Part shown: piece by piece, positions 38,459 through 47,550 of the stretch
How positions within the stretch are numbered: position 1 is the first letter of the stretch
Layout of the letters: every line of letters begins with the position of its first letter
Assembly: GCA_001303025.1 (NCBI GenBank)
Contig: LJNK01000007.1
Span: 17,157 to 81,156, forward strand
DNA length: 64,000 bases
DNA from: Deltaproteobacteria bacterium SG8_13
GTDB taxonomy: Bacteria; Desulfobacterota; Desulfobacteria; Desulfobacterales; SG8-13
Reading direction: 5' to 3'
Program-made: the position numbers and the translations under genes
Notes under the pieces: generated by a model
Told to the model about the DNA's origin: nothing
The model's input: only the letters and a program-made list of their open reading frames with translations
The model's database searches: none

Positions 38459-39484
38459 CTATGCATCGCTGCTTTCAGGCATTGCCTGCTTTTGCCTGCC
38501 CGGGGGTTTCCCGGTGATGGAGAACTTATGCCGGTATTCCGGGATTTCGATCATCGGCGGGCGCTCGATACCGCCGATCTGCAGGATATCGGCTTTGTAC
38601 TCGTTTTTCACCAGGTTGTACTGAATCATTTCATTGTACATTTTTTTCTTCAGGTCGATAAAGCCCAGATTTTCAATCCGCTTGAGGAAGGTGTCGAGTA
38701 TGACAAAGGCCATTTTCCCGAGCGCCTTGATATTCTGGTTTTTGTGAACCCGTTTTTCAAGATCCACCTGGGCGATGACATCCAGTCCCCATTTTTCGTG
38801 TATGTCTAGTATCAGGCTGGTTTCCACTCCGTATCCGATGGGGAAAGGAACCTTCTCGAACACTTCCCGGTACCCGGCGTATTCGCCGGACAGGGGTTGA
38901 AAGATCTGGGTCAGCTCCGGGAAAAACAGTGAGAACATCGGCCGGATGACCAGTTCGGTGACACGCCCGCCCCCGGTGGGACGAACCTTGCTTTTCCCGA
39001 TGGCAATCGGACGGTCGTAAAACGCCTTGGCATACTTGAGGTGCTCATGCAGCAGCAACGGCCCCACCAGCGCATACGCAAAGCGATGGTGGATGTTTTT
39101 GATATCGGCATCCAGGTAGACGATGATGTCGCCCTTCGTGACAAAAAGCGATTTCCACAGGTTTTCTCCCTTGCCCTTGAACTTCTCCAGGCTCGGCAGT
39201 ATCTGATCTGCCTCGTACACGTCCGCTCCGAAGCTGGCGGCAATTTCCATGGTGTTGTCTGTGGAGCCCGAATCGATGACGACGATTTCATCCAACAGCG
39301 GATAGCGGGTCATAAGCTCCGATTTCATGATGATGATTTCTTTGGCGATGGTTTTCTCTTCGTTCAACGTGGGCAGGCACAGGGATATGGTCAGCTCCCG
39401 GCGCTCTTTTTCGCTGACCAGGCGGTCGAGGTCTGCAAAATCGGCAAAGTGAAACGTGTTGTTTTCCAGCCAGCTGCTACTCAT
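38459..39484 (-). CDS. gpgS: Glucosyl-3-phosphoglycerate synthase (GT81)
   Basis: 341 residues. LTISLCLPTLNEEKTI opens the GT-A fold; IVVIDSGSTDNT and the metal motif DAD (125-127 in YLDADI) follow. VRPTGGGRVTELVIRP, GEYAGYRE and GYGVETSLILD are signature segments of GpgS. It transfers glucose from NDP-glucose to 3-phosphoglycerate. ATG 39484 has GGAG upstream and overlaps the preceding gene's end. The phosphatase GpgP that would release glucosylglycerate is not in the window. Confidence 0.9.
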   Translation of the reverse strand: MSSSWLENNTFHFADFADLDRLVSEKERRELTISLCLPTLNEEKTIAKEIIIMKSELMTRYPLLDEIVVIDSGSTDNTMEIAASFGADVYEADQILPSLEKFKGKGENLWKSLFVTKGDIIVYLDADIKNIHHRFAYALVGPLLLHEHLKYAKAFYDRPIAIGKSKVRPTGGGRVTELVIRPMFSLFFPELTQIFQPLSGEYAGYREVFEKVPFPIGYGVETSLILDIHEKWGLDVIAQVDLEKRVHKNQNIKALGKMAFVILDTFLKRIENLGFIDLKKKMYNEMIQYNLVKNEYKADILQIGGIERPPMIEIPEYRHKFSITGKPPGRQKQAMPESSDA

Positions 39485-40634
39485 CACACACTCCGCTGTC
39501 GATCGCCTGGATGACACCGACGATCTGTGCGATTCCGGTGAACATCGGATGGATCTTCAGCCTTGCATTGGCCAGGTGGTAGTTCACCCCACGGGTGATA
39601 CCCAGTGTTACGGCCGGGATCTTGCGGGAAAGAAAAATGGAGAGCTCGGATTCGCTGTGCCCGCTGACGGGCCGCAGATCCAGTTTTTGCATGATTGCGA
39701 AGGTTTTTTTCACCAGCGGGTGGTTGTAGCGCAGCCGGGCCGCGTTCAGGTTGCTGATGGTCTTCAGGTCGAGATCCACCTCGTATTCATGGCGAATACC
39801 GTCAACGATATCCTTTACTTCGTTGAAGATGGCCTTTACCATTCTGTCGGAGTCCCCCTGGATCTCCAACCCCAGGGAGGCATCGAACGGGATGACCCCG
39901 TGCTTGATGCCCCCGGATATCTGCCCGATGATGACCCGGCAGCGCGGTCGCTGCGGCAGGCGCAGCGTGAGAATCTGATTGATGATTTCGTTGAGCACCA
40001 GAATGGCGTTGGGCCGGAATTTGTACTCCATGGAACTGGCGGCGGGGATGGTGCACTGCGCTTCGCAGCGGATCATCCCATCGGCGTAGTAGCTCAGTCT
40101 TCCCAGCTCGACCCCTTCGATGCAGACCGCTCCGCGAATGGGGGTCGGCCAGGTTTTGACCAGGTGCCGCACGCCGCGAAGATTGCCCTTTCCGATCGAC
40201 TGGATCACACCGGCGAGAACGATGTCCGATTCGAAACGAAGATCGAGTTGTCGAAAAATCTCCGGCAAGGAGACCAGCACCCCCACGCCGATGGAGTTGT
40301 CGGTCAAGCCGGCACCGGTGATCGAATCCTTTTTGATCTTGAAGTTGTGGTCTACGTCTTTCGGAAAGAAGGTGTCGAGGTGCGCGACCACAAAAATGGG
40401 TGGTTTGGAGTCGTCGGTGCCTCGAATGACACCGATGGGGTTCCGGTATCCATCGGTGGTGCACTCATCCACCTGGAATTCGGCCAGACGATCCAGGAAT
40501 GCGACAGACCGGTTTTTTTCTTTGAACGTGGGGGCAGGGATCTGTCCAATCAGTACGATGTTCGTCAGAATGGTTTCTTTGATTGCCTGGATCCGATCGA
40601 CGTAAGTCGGAAGATTGTCAAGGTAAGCGTCCAT
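39477..40634 (-). CDS. M20-family metallohydrolase homologue lacking the catalytic Glu pair
   Basis: 385 residues. The fold is clear: VVAHLDTFFP (His85, Asp87), GLTDNSIGVG (Asp112), a central dimerisation domain and the final domain with KIPAVTLGITRG and YHLAN. Family members read V-G-E-E-G-L-G-D-L-R-G where this protein has I-Q-S-I-G-K-G-N-L-R-G: the general-base and metal-ligand Glu pair is Ser146-Ile147. The S-A-D-A segment near the end is also replaced (SESE). It therefore may not hydrolyse peptides in the usual way. It overlaps the gpgS start by 8 bp, indicating a shared operon. Confidence 0.82.
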   Translation of the reverse strand: MDAYLDNLPTYVDRIQAIKETILTNIVLIGQIPAPTFKEKNRSVAFLDRLAEFQVDECTTDGYRNPIGVIRGTDDSKPPIFVVAHLDTFFPKDVDHNFKIKKDSITGAGLTDNSIGVGVLVSLPEIFRQLDLRFESDIVLAGVIQSIGKGNLRGVRHLVKTWPTPIRGAVCIEGVELGRLSYYADGMIRCEAQCTIPAASSMEYKFRPNAILVLNEIINQILTLRLPQRPRCRVIIGQISGGIKHGVIPFDASLGLEIQGDSDRMVKAIFNEVKDIVDGIRHEYEVDLDLKTISNLNAARLRYNHPLVKKTFAIMQKLDLRPVSGHSESELSIFLSRKIPAVTLGITRGVNYHLANARLKIHPMFTGIAQIVGVIQAIDSGVCDE

Positions 40635-40825
40635 CAAAACCCCCGGACTATACAGGTATATCAGAACAGGGGCAGAGGTCAACCCGATTGTTGCTGCACC
40701 GGCTCCCACCGGCGCCGTGAACATCGGCTGGGTCGCCGGGCGGCTCGTTCGGAGATACGGCCCCGGGTCAGGAAAAGCCGTGCTTCGGCTGCGAGCGCGA
40801 AAAAAGGGCAGGAAACTGCGCCAGA

Positions 40826-42358
40826 CTATCCGCTGGCGTAGTGTCGGGCAATCGCTTCCACCAGTCCGTCGATGGTGTAGGTTTCGGCGGAAATGTGCAC
40901 GGTAAAGCCGAGCTTGCGGGCCGTGTCCGAGGTGATCGGGCCGATGCTGGCAACCGTGACCGGTCGCATCAGCTCCTCGAACTGCGCCTCGGGCAGCAGC
41001 GATTTGAAGTTTCGGACGGTGGAGGAGCTGGTAAAGGTAACCAGGTCGACCTCCCCGTTGCGCAGCGCGTCGACCAGCTCAGCGGAGTGATCGGTGACCG
41101 GAACGGTATGGTAAACGGTGATTTCGTCGACCCGGGCCCCCATTTTGCGCAATTCATCCGGCAATACCGGTCGAGCTTCTTCGGCACGGGGCAGCAGGAT
41201 GCGACTGCCGTCGACAGGGACCGCTTCGAACGCTGCGACCACCGATTCCGCCCGGTAGTTTTCCGGAACGATATCGCTTTTCAATCCGCGGGCAAGCAGT
41301 TCGGCGGCGGTGGCCGGGCCGATAGCCGCCGTGTTCAGGTGGTGCAGGGCGCGGACGTCCTTGCCCAGAAAAAAAAGGCGGTCGAAGAACTGCCTGACGC
41401 CGTTGACACTGGTAAATATCAACCAGCTGTATTCAGCCAGCCGCTGGATAGCCTCATCCAGCGGCTGCCAGTCATCGGGCGGCAGCACCCGGATGGTCGG
41501 AAATTCGAGACACTGCGCGCCGAGATCCGATAGGGTGCGGATCAGATCGCTGGCCTGGGCCCTGGCCCGGGTGACGACGATTCGTTTTCCGAGCAGCGGC
41601 CGTTTCTCGAACCACCGCATGCGCTCCCGCAGCTGTACCACGTCTCCCACCACGACGATGGCCGGGGCTTTCAGGCCGGCCTCGCGCACCCGTTCGACAA
41701 TGTCCTCCAGTGTGCCGGACACCGTCTGCTGGCTCGCTGTGGTCCCCCAGCGGATCACCGCCGCCGGCGTGGCGGCGGATTTTCCGTTGTCGATCAGCTT
41801 TCCGACGATCTTGGGAAGGTTCTTCACTCCCATCAAAAAGACCAGGGTGCCGATGCCGCAGGCCAGTGATTTCCAGTCAATGCTCGAATCTTCCTTGGTC
41901 GGATCTTCGTGTCCGGTGACAAATGCCACCGTGGAGGTATACTGTCGGTGGGTGAGGGGTATGCCGGCATAGGCCGGTGCCGCAATGGCCGAGGTGACGC
42001 CGGGCACGATCTCAAAGGGAATGCCCGCGTCGATGAGCACCTCGGCTTCCTCGCCACCGCGGCCGAAGATGAACGGATCGCCGCCCTTCAGGCGGGTGAC
42101 GACCCGGTGCTGCAGGGCCTTTTCGACGATAAGCTCGTTGATGCCTTCCTGCGACAGGGTGTGGTCGCCGCCCTTTTTCCCGACGTAGATCAGTTCGGCA
42201 TCTTCACCGGCATGCTGCAGCAGTGCCGGGGCTGCCAGATAATCGTATATGATCACATCGGCGTTGCGGATACATTCCAGCCCCTTGACCGTAAGCAGGC
42301 CGGGATCGCCGGGACCCGCCCCCACCAGGTAGACCATGCCGTTTTGTTGTTTGCCCAC
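40826..42358 (-). CDS. Uroporphyrinogen-III C-methyltransferase / uroporphyrinogen-III synthase fusion
   Basis: 510 residues. Residues 1-250 are SUMT (CobA): VYLVGAGPGDPGLLT, GGDPFIFGRGGEE and PGVTSAIAAPAYAGIPLTHR. From about 255 is a HemD domain (LLGKRIVVTRARAQASDL, then FTSVNGVRQFF, and later VTFTSSSTVRNF). The first methylates uroporphyrinogen III to precorrin-2, toward siroheme or cobalamin; the second makes uroporphyrinogen III from hydroxymethylbilane. Such fusions are common in anaerobes. hemC lies 48 bp upstream, giving consecutive pathway steps. Confidence 0.94.
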   Translation of the reverse strand: MGKQQNGMVYLVGAGPGDPGLLTVKGLECIRNADVIIYDYLAAPALLQHAGEDAELIYVGKKGGDHTLSQEGINELIVEKALQHRVVTRLKGGDPFIFGRGGEEAEVLIDAGIPFEIVPGVTSAIAAPAYAGIPLTHRQYTSTVAFVTGHEDPTKEDSSIDWKSLACGIGTLVFLMGVKNLPKIVGKLIDNGKSAATPAAVIRWGTTASQQTVSGTLEDIVERVREAGLKAPAIVVVGDVVQLRERMRWFEKRPLLGKRIVVTRARAQASDLIRTLSDLGAQCLEFPTIRVLPPDDWQPLDEAIQRLAEYSWLIFTSVNGVRQFFDRLFFLGKDVRALHHLNTAAIGPATAAELLARGLKSDIVPENYRAESVVAAFEAVPVDGSRILLPRAEEARPVLPDELRKMGARVDEITVYHTVPVTDHSAELVDALRNGEVDLVTFTSSSTVRNFKSLLPEAQFEELMRPVTVASIGPITSDTARKLGFTVHISAETYTIDGLVEAIARHYASG

Positions 42359-42406
42359 TGACTAGATCCTTATTGATTTTCCGTAAGCCTTTGGCGCCGT
42401 TGGCTG

Positions 42407-43345
42407 TTATTTGAGCTGCTGCTGCAATTCCTGTAAAATCTTGTCCGCCCCTCTGGACAGCAGATCCTCGGCCAACTCGACTCCCATCTGCTCGCAACTG
42501 TCAGGCGGTCCGGAGCGACTGCCGCGGACCACCTGGCGGCCGGTAAGGTCTGCCACCAGCCCTTCCAGGATCATCCGATCGCCGTCCACCTGCCCGAAAC
42601 CGGCTATCGGCACCTGACAGCTTCCCTCCAGGCGGTGCAATAAGGCCCGCTCACCAAGCACCGCCTGCCGGGTAGGCGTATGATCGAGTGCATGCAGCAA
42701 CTCCCCGATTTCGGTGTCCTGGTCGCGGATTTCGATGCAAAGCGCGCCCTGGCCGACTGCCGGCAGCATTACCGACGGGTCGAGGCGTTCGGTGATGCGG
42801 TCTTGCAGGCCGAGGCGATGCACACCGGCGGCCGCCAGCACCACGGCGTCCAGATTATCGACTCCCGCCGCCAGTTTTTTCAGCCGCGTGTCCAGATTAC
42901 CGCGCAGCGGCACCACGGTAAGATCCGGCCGGGCGTGATGCAGTTGGGCGGTCCGTCGCAAGCTGCCGGTGCCGACCCGGGCACCGGAGGGCAATGCGTT
43001 GAAGGCCATATCGTTGCGCGATATCAGCACATCGGCCGGGTTTTCGCGTTCGGGCACGGGGCCGATGCGCAGACCGACGGGCAGATCCGAGGGCATGTCC
43101 TTCATGCTGTGAACCGCCAGGTCCACCCGGCCGTCCAGAAGGGCCTCCTCGATTTCTTTCACGAACAGCCCCTTGCCGCCCAAGTCGGCCAGGGGCACGT
43201 CGAGGATTTTGTCGCCCCTGGTCTTCATGACGGTCAGTTCAACGGCCAGGGAAGGGTGCCGCGCGGCAATCGCCGCTTTCACCCATTCGCTTTGCCAGAG
43301 GGCCAGCTGGCTCCCTCGGGTTCCGATTCTCACGGTTCGCTTCAT
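42407..43345 (-). CDS. hemC: Hydroxymethylbilane synthase
   Basis: 312 residues. RIGTRGSQLALWQ near the start, HSMKDMPSDLP, and EGSCQVPIAGFG, with the Cys that carries the dipyrromethane cofactor, are diagnostic. GQGALCIEIRDQD is present. It joins four porphobilinogens. ATG 43345 was chosen over longer in-frame starts because the family N-terminus begins right there. It is 2 bp after the FmdB-like stop. Confidence 0.96.
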   Translation of the reverse strand: MKRTVRIGTRGSQLALWQSEWVKAAIAARHPSLAVELTVMKTRGDKILDVPLADLGGKGLFVKEIEEALLDGRVDLAVHSMKDMPSDLPVGLRIGPVPERENPADVLISRNDMAFNALPSGARVGTGSLRRTAQLHHARPDLTVVPLRGNLDTRLKKLAAGVDNLDAVVLAAAGVHRLGLQDRITERLDPSVMLPAVGQGALCIEIRDQDTEIGELLHALDHTPTRQAVLGERALLHRLEGSCQVPIAGFGQVDGDRMILEGLVADLTGRQVVRGSRSGPPDSCEQMGVELAEDLLSRGADKILQELQQQLK

Positions 43346-43347
43346 GG

Positions 43348-43575
43348 TCAGTGCCCGCAACTGTTGCAGCTGGTTGCCTTGCAGCCGGTGCAGGCCGTGC
43401 CGGCCGACTTGGAAACGGTCTGCCCGCCGCTGCCCTTGCTGATAAATCCACAGGTAGACATCAACCGGCAAACGTCGGTGCTGCTGCAGGAAGGGCAGTC
43501 CGGGCTCTCACTGCCGAAGACCAGACATTCGAAATCCTTGTTGCACTTTTCACAGTGATATTCGTAGATGGGCAT
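43348..43575 (-). CDS. FmdB-family zinc-ribbon protein
   Basis: 75 residues. MPIYEYHCEKCNKDFE and DCPSCSS form the N-terminal zinc ribbon (two CxxC pairs). A Ser/Gly-rich linker and a Cys-rich tail (CTGCKATSCNSC) follow. FmdB-like proteins are presumed regulatory. It is directly upstream of hemC, so it may be translationally coupled. Confidence 0.9.
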   Translation of the reverse strand: MPIYEYHCEKCNKDFECLVFGSESPDCPSCSSTDVCRLMSTCGFISKGSGGQTVSKSAGTACTGCKATSCNSCGH

Positions 43576-43650
43576 TCGGGCAACTCCTTACGAAATTCGG
43601 TTAAAACAATTGAACCTATTCATCTATTCTTTAAAAAGCAAGGTCTGCTT

Positions 43651-44232
43651 TTATTCTTCAAACGCCTGCGGGAACAGGATCCGATCGACCAGCTCGCAGA
43701 GGATGTGCGCGATGGTAATGTGAGTTTCCTGCACCCGGGCGGTGGAATCCGATTCGACGCGCAGCACCAGGTCGGCGACATCGGCCAGTTTCCCGCCGGC
43801 ACCGGTCATCCCCAGTGTGTACAACCCGATCTGCTTTGCCGCCTCCACGGCTTTCAGAACGTTGGGGGAGTTGCCGCTGGTGCTGATTCCCCAGGCCAGG
43901 TCGCCATCGCGGCCCAGCGCCCGGACCTGCCTTTCGAACACCTCGTCGAAATGATAATCGTTTCCGATACTGGTGAGCGTCGAGGTGTCGGTGGTCAGGG
44001 CGATAGCCCCCAGGGGACGGCGCTCGATTCGAAAGCGATTCACGAACTCGGCGGCAATGTGCTGGCAGTCGGCCGCGCTGCCGCCGTTGCCGAAAAGAAG
44101 GATCTTGTGGCCGGCAGCCACACAATCGGCCAGCCTGGCGGCTGCACCGGCAATGACGTCTTTCTGCAGGCCAATGGCTTTTTTCTTCACTGCGATGCTG
44201 TCTTCAAGGATCTGTTCGATGATGGCGTCCAT
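43651..44232 (-). CDS. gmhA: D-sedoheptulose-7-phosphate isomerase (SIS domain)
   Basis: 193 residues. KILLFGNGGSAADCQHIAAEFVNRF, ALTTDTSTLTSIGNDYHFDEVF and GISTSGNSPNVLKAV match GmhA: the SIS phosphosugar loop with the typical Glu/His residues. It makes heptose phosphate for LPS inner core or S-layer glycan. No gmhB/hldE neighbour is present here. A DiaA-like role cannot be excluded. Confidence 0.85.
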   Translation of the reverse strand: MDAIIEQILEDSIAVKKKAIGLQKDVIAGAAARLADCVAAGHKILLFGNGGSAADCQHIAAEFVNRFRIERRPLGAIALTTDTSTLTSIGNDYHFDEVFERQVRALGRDGDLAWGISTSGNSPNVLKAVEAAKQIGLYTLGMTGAGGKLADVADLVLRVESDSTARVQETHITIAHILCELVDRILFPQAFEE

Positions 44233-44267
44233 TGACTTCTCCTCGGCCGATGGGATTTTTCAGGCGG

Positions 44268-45611
44268 TCATGATTTGCCGGAGAGCCGGTCCTGAACTTC
44301 GGCGATCGCCTCGGTGGCGTCATGGCCCAATTCCGTGGCGCTCTGATACTGGTCCAACGCTTCGGTCAGGTTGCCCGTCCGCAGCAGCATATCGCCGAGA
44401 CGGCGGCGATACAGCCCGTTGGTCGGATCGATGGCGACACTCTGCCGGCAGAAGAGCAAGGCGATTTCACGGTTTTTCTCCAGCCCGTGGTAGAGCCACC
44501 CCAGCCCGGACAGAGAAGCGGCGTCATTGGCGTTTCTTCGCAGGGCCTTTTTATAGGCGCTGATCGCATCATCCGGCAGATCCAGCGCGCTGTAACAATC
44601 GCCCAGCGCAGCCAGGGCAGGGGCCGAGTCCGGGCAGGCCTGCACCGCGCGCTCCAGGTGCGGCCTGGCGTTTTCGGGAATGTCCATGTCGAGGTAGAGA
44701 CGGCCGATCTGCAGGGCGATTTCAAATTGCTCCCCGGGCTGGCTGTCGGCCCGCAGGAAGTATTCCAGGGCGTCTTTGCGGTTGCCCGCCAATTTGCTGA
44801 CCAGTCCGGCATTGTAAAGTGACAGCGGTTCGCTCGGATCGAGATCGATGGCAGTGGTAAACTCGGCCAGGGCCTGCGCCAGGTCACCGCTCACGCCGTA
44901 ACACACCCCCAGGCTGTTGTGGATGTTGGCATCATCGGGATCGAGGGCGAGCGCCCGTTTGAACTCTTCCACCGCCTCGTTGATGTCACCGGCGTCGTAT
45001 AGCCGGTCGGCGCTGATGTTCAAACTGATGGCGTCGAAGACCACCAGGCTGTCGGGGCCGAAAAATCGGGCATGTTCGAGGGCCTTGAAAGCGTTGTCCA
45101 GGATCTGGTCTTTACGAAAGTCGAGACACGGAAAGTCGGCGATGCCGATGGTCACGGTTTGTTCGCAGCGATCTGCCAGCGACTGCTTGATCTGCCGGGC
45201 CAGGCGACGACCGGCAGCGGCTTCCGCGTCCGGCAGAAAACACCCCAGCTGCAGGTTCTCGAGCGCCCCCCACAACAGGGGCAGCTGCGGGCTCAATTCT
45301 TCCAGGGTGTTGGAGACTTGCAGGCGGCAGGCCGCGCCATTGCCGGTTGCGTCGGTTTCTTCCGACGCGGCCTCGGAATCGACGGCGATTACCAGCGCGG
45401 CGAATCGGGTGCATCTTTGCAGCGTTTCCATGGCCTGGCGGACAAAGGCTTTGCCCTGCGGCCGGTCGGCATGCAGCTCTTCTACTGTTTGGCCGGCATG
45501 CCGATCCGGCGTGCGCGGTGGATCCGATTTGCCCTGCTGCCGGGCCCTCGACCGCAAAAACAGTTCTTCGGGATTTTTGTCTGCGCCTGGTTCAAGCCGG
45601 TGTCTGGTCAT
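44268..45611 (-). CDS. TPR protein with N-terminal degenerate GGDEF-like domain
   Basis: 447 residues. From about 200 to 440 there are six or more TPRs (repeated A-x-x-x-G/A, P-x-x patterns such as ALALDPDDANIHNSLGVCYG). Residues about 65-195 look like a diguanylate-cyclase fold: VTIGIADFP near 153-161 and DNAFKALEHARFFGPDSLVVFD match the GGDEF-domain C-terminal half. The GGDEF motif itself is absent (ENLQLGCFLPD at that position). It overlaps selA's stop by 4 bp. It may be a protein-interaction scaffold; no c-di-GMP synthesis is expected. Confidence 0.75.
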   Translation of the reverse strand: MTRHRLEPGADKNPEELFLRSRARQQGKSDPPRTPDRHAGQTVEELHADRPQGKAFVRQAMETLQRCTRFAALVIAVDSEAASEETDATGNGAACRLQVSNTLEELSPQLPLLWGALENLQLGCFLPDAEAAAGRRLARQIKQSLADRCEQTVTIGIADFPCLDFRKDQILDNAFKALEHARFFGPDSLVVFDAISLNISADRLYDAGDINEAVEEFKRALALDPDDANIHNSLGVCYGVSGDLAQALAEFTTAIDLDPSEPLSLYNAGLVSKLAGNRKDALEYFLRADSQPGEQFEIALQIGRLYLDMDIPENARPHLERAVQACPDSAPALAALGDCYSALDLPDDAISAYKKALRRNANDAASLSGLGWLYHGLEKNREIALLFCRQSVAIDPTNGLYRRRLGDMLLRTGNLTEALDQYQSATELGHDATEAIAEVQDRLSGKS

Positions 45612-47098
45612 GGTTTGTCCTTGCTCAGCAGGTGTCGAAATGCCTCCTCGATGATGGCCAGTTCGTCTTCCTGAATCGTGCGCGGGTCGACGATGATTCG
45701 GTCTTCTTTGATGCGGGCGATGATCGGCGGGGTGTAGCGGCGCAGGAAGGACTCGATCCGGTTGGCCGACATCCCTGTGATGGTGATGGCCAGACCGCGG
45801 CTGGGAAGCTCCAGCAGGGGCAGCGAACCACCGCCGGCCTTGGATGTCTGCCGGACCAGGTCGATCTGCATGCGATCGGTATCGATTTTTTCCAGCATGG
45901 CTTTCAGCCGCAGGGCCTTTTTTTCAATTGCTTGCACCGGTTCGGTGATCATCCGCAGCGTCGGGATAGCCGCCACGGCTCGTTTCTCGTCGCGGTAGAG
46001 CCGCAGGGTTGTTTCCAGGGCCGCCAGGGTCAGCTTGTCGATCCGCAGCGCCCGGGTGATGGGGTTTTGCTTGATCCGGTCCATGATCTCCGGTTTGCCT
46101 AAGATGAAACCGGCCTGGGTGCCGCCCAGCAGTTTGTCGCCGCTGAAGGTGACCACATCGAGGCCCGATGCCAGAGAATCCTGAACGGTCGGTTCCTTGG
46201 CCAGCCCGTAGCGGGAAAAATCGATGAACGTGCCGCTGCCCAGATCTTCCATTACCGGTATGCCGCGTATGGCGCCCAGGGCCACCAGTTCCTGTAAGGT
46301 TACCTCGCGGGTAAATCCCACAATGGAGTAGTTGCTCTTGTGCACCTTGAGCAGCAGCGCGGTCTGTTCATCCACGGCATTTTCATAATCTTTGAGATGG
46401 GTCCGGTTGGTGGTGCCGACCTCCACCATGATCCCGCCGCTTTGGGCCATGACGTCCGGTATGCGAAACGATCCGCCGATTTCCACCAGCTCCCCCCGGG
46501 AGACGATCACCTTTTTGCCCCGGGCCAGGGTGTTTAAGGCCAGCAGGACGGCACCGGCGTTGTTGTTGACCGCGATGGCCGCCTCGGCTCCGGTGATTTC
46601 GCAGATGAGCTCCTCCACGATGCTGTAGCGCGATCCGCGCTTTCCCTTATCCAGGTCGAACTCCAGGTTGGAGTACCGGCCGGCGATGCGCACCAGGTTC
46701 TCGACCGCCTCGGCTGCCAGCAGGGAGCGGCCCAGGTTGGTGTGGATCACGATCCCGGTTGCGTTGACCAGCGGCTGCAGATTCGGTGCCATGGCGCGAC
46801 CGGCGGCTTCCTGCACTTTTTCCAGGACGGCGGTGTCGGTCAAAAGCGTTGCGTCGATCTCAGCGCCGGTGTCGACGATTGCTTTGCGAAGATTCTCCAG
46901 CACAGTTCGGATGGAGCGGGTGAGAACCGAACGGGGGACGGTGTTGAGCAACACATCCCGGTCGGCCAGCTCCAGCAGGTGGTCGACCCCGGGCAGTTGC
47001 CGGAGCATTTCCTTTTGGGAAGTCTTGAGCTGCGCCCGTTTTTTCACTGACGGTGGCTTCTTTCTTCTCTCGGTAGCCTGCGGGGCCGGCGCCTGCAT
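45608..47098 (-). CDS. selA: L-seryl-tRNA(Sec) selenium transferase
   Basis: About 496 residues from the ATG at 47098. NATGIVIHTNLGRSLL, the AAIAVNNNAGAVLLALN stretch and the PLP Lys in FSGDKLLGGTQAG are diagnostic. It converts Ser-tRNA(Sec) to Sec-tRNA(Sec) using selenophosphate. The start is uncertain: the ATG at 47098 lacks a strong ribosome site, a GTG at 47047 and an ATG at 47008 are closer to the usual N-terminus (LRQLPGVDHLL). It heads a likely operon with TPR, gmhA, fmdB-like, hemC and cobA-hemD genes. No tRNA-Sec or selB is seen here. Confidence 0.92.
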   Translation of the reverse strand: MQAPAPQATERRKKPPSVKKRAQLKTSQKEMLRQLPGVDHLLELADRDVLLNTVPRSVLTRSIRTVLENLRKAIVDTGAEIDATLLTDTAVLEKVQEAAGRAMAPNLQPLVNATGIVIHTNLGRSLLAAEAVENLVRIAGRYSNLEFDLDKGKRGSRYSIVEELICEITGAEAAIAVNNNAGAVLLALNTLARGKKVIVSRGELVEIGGSFRIPDVMAQSGGIMVEVGTTNRTHLKDYENAVDEQTALLLKVHKSNYSIVGFTREVTLQELVALGAIRGIPVMEDLGSGTFIDFSRYGLAKEPTVQDSLASGLDVVTFSGDKLLGGTQAGFILGKPEIMDRIKQNPITRALRIDKLTLAALETTLRLYRDEKRAVAAIPTLRMITEPVQAIEKKALRLKAMLEKIDTDRMQIDLVRQTSKAGGGSLPLLELPSRGLAITITGMSANRIESFLRRYTPPIIARIKEDRIIVDPRTIQEDELAIIEEAFRHLLSKDKP

Positions 47099-47550
47099 TC
47101 TGCGGCGCCATCCCGGGCAAGGGTGAAATATACGCGATACCCAAACCCCAATTATTAGCATCATATGTGAATTCATTTCAATCCCAAAGTTCCGATCACA
47201 CGCCGCAAAGAGGTGCGAGCCAAATCGCAGTGCTTCTCTGGCTGTGAAAACCGACAGCGTCGCATACCCGACCGCCGGCGAATCATTTGGTATATCGGGT
47301 TTACAAAAACAAGGATCTGTGGAAAAGTGTTTATCACCTTTCACTGCGGTTTCGAAGGATTTCGATGAGAATGACTGGATGGAAAACACTGCGCCCTGCG
47401 ACCACCTCCGGCAATCCAACGACAGCCGACTGTTCGGTGCGGTTCACCGCAGCGCCATCCACTCGCGGATCGACGGCATCGAAATCAAGAAAGGAACGTC
47501 AAAACAAATAGAAAACGGATGACCTGATGTCGGGCGATACTGGAACACTG
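47099..47550. other. 452-bp divergent gene-free region between selA and rfbB
   Basis: It holds the divergent promoters of selA and rfbB if the chosen starts are right. A TATACC-like and several A/T-rich blocks occur about 47300-47340. No clear hexamer pair, tRNA or hairpin terminator stands out. Small open frames present lack ribosome sites and similarity. Confidence 0.4.

Noticed and set aside
47244..47522. 92-residue plus-strand frame before rfbB
   Set aside because: No ribosome site, no recognisable motif and low-complexity composition; treated as non-coding.
47099..47550. tRNA-Sec gene beside selA
   Set aside because: No 90-nt cloverleaf with a UCA anticodon could be recognised in this gap.
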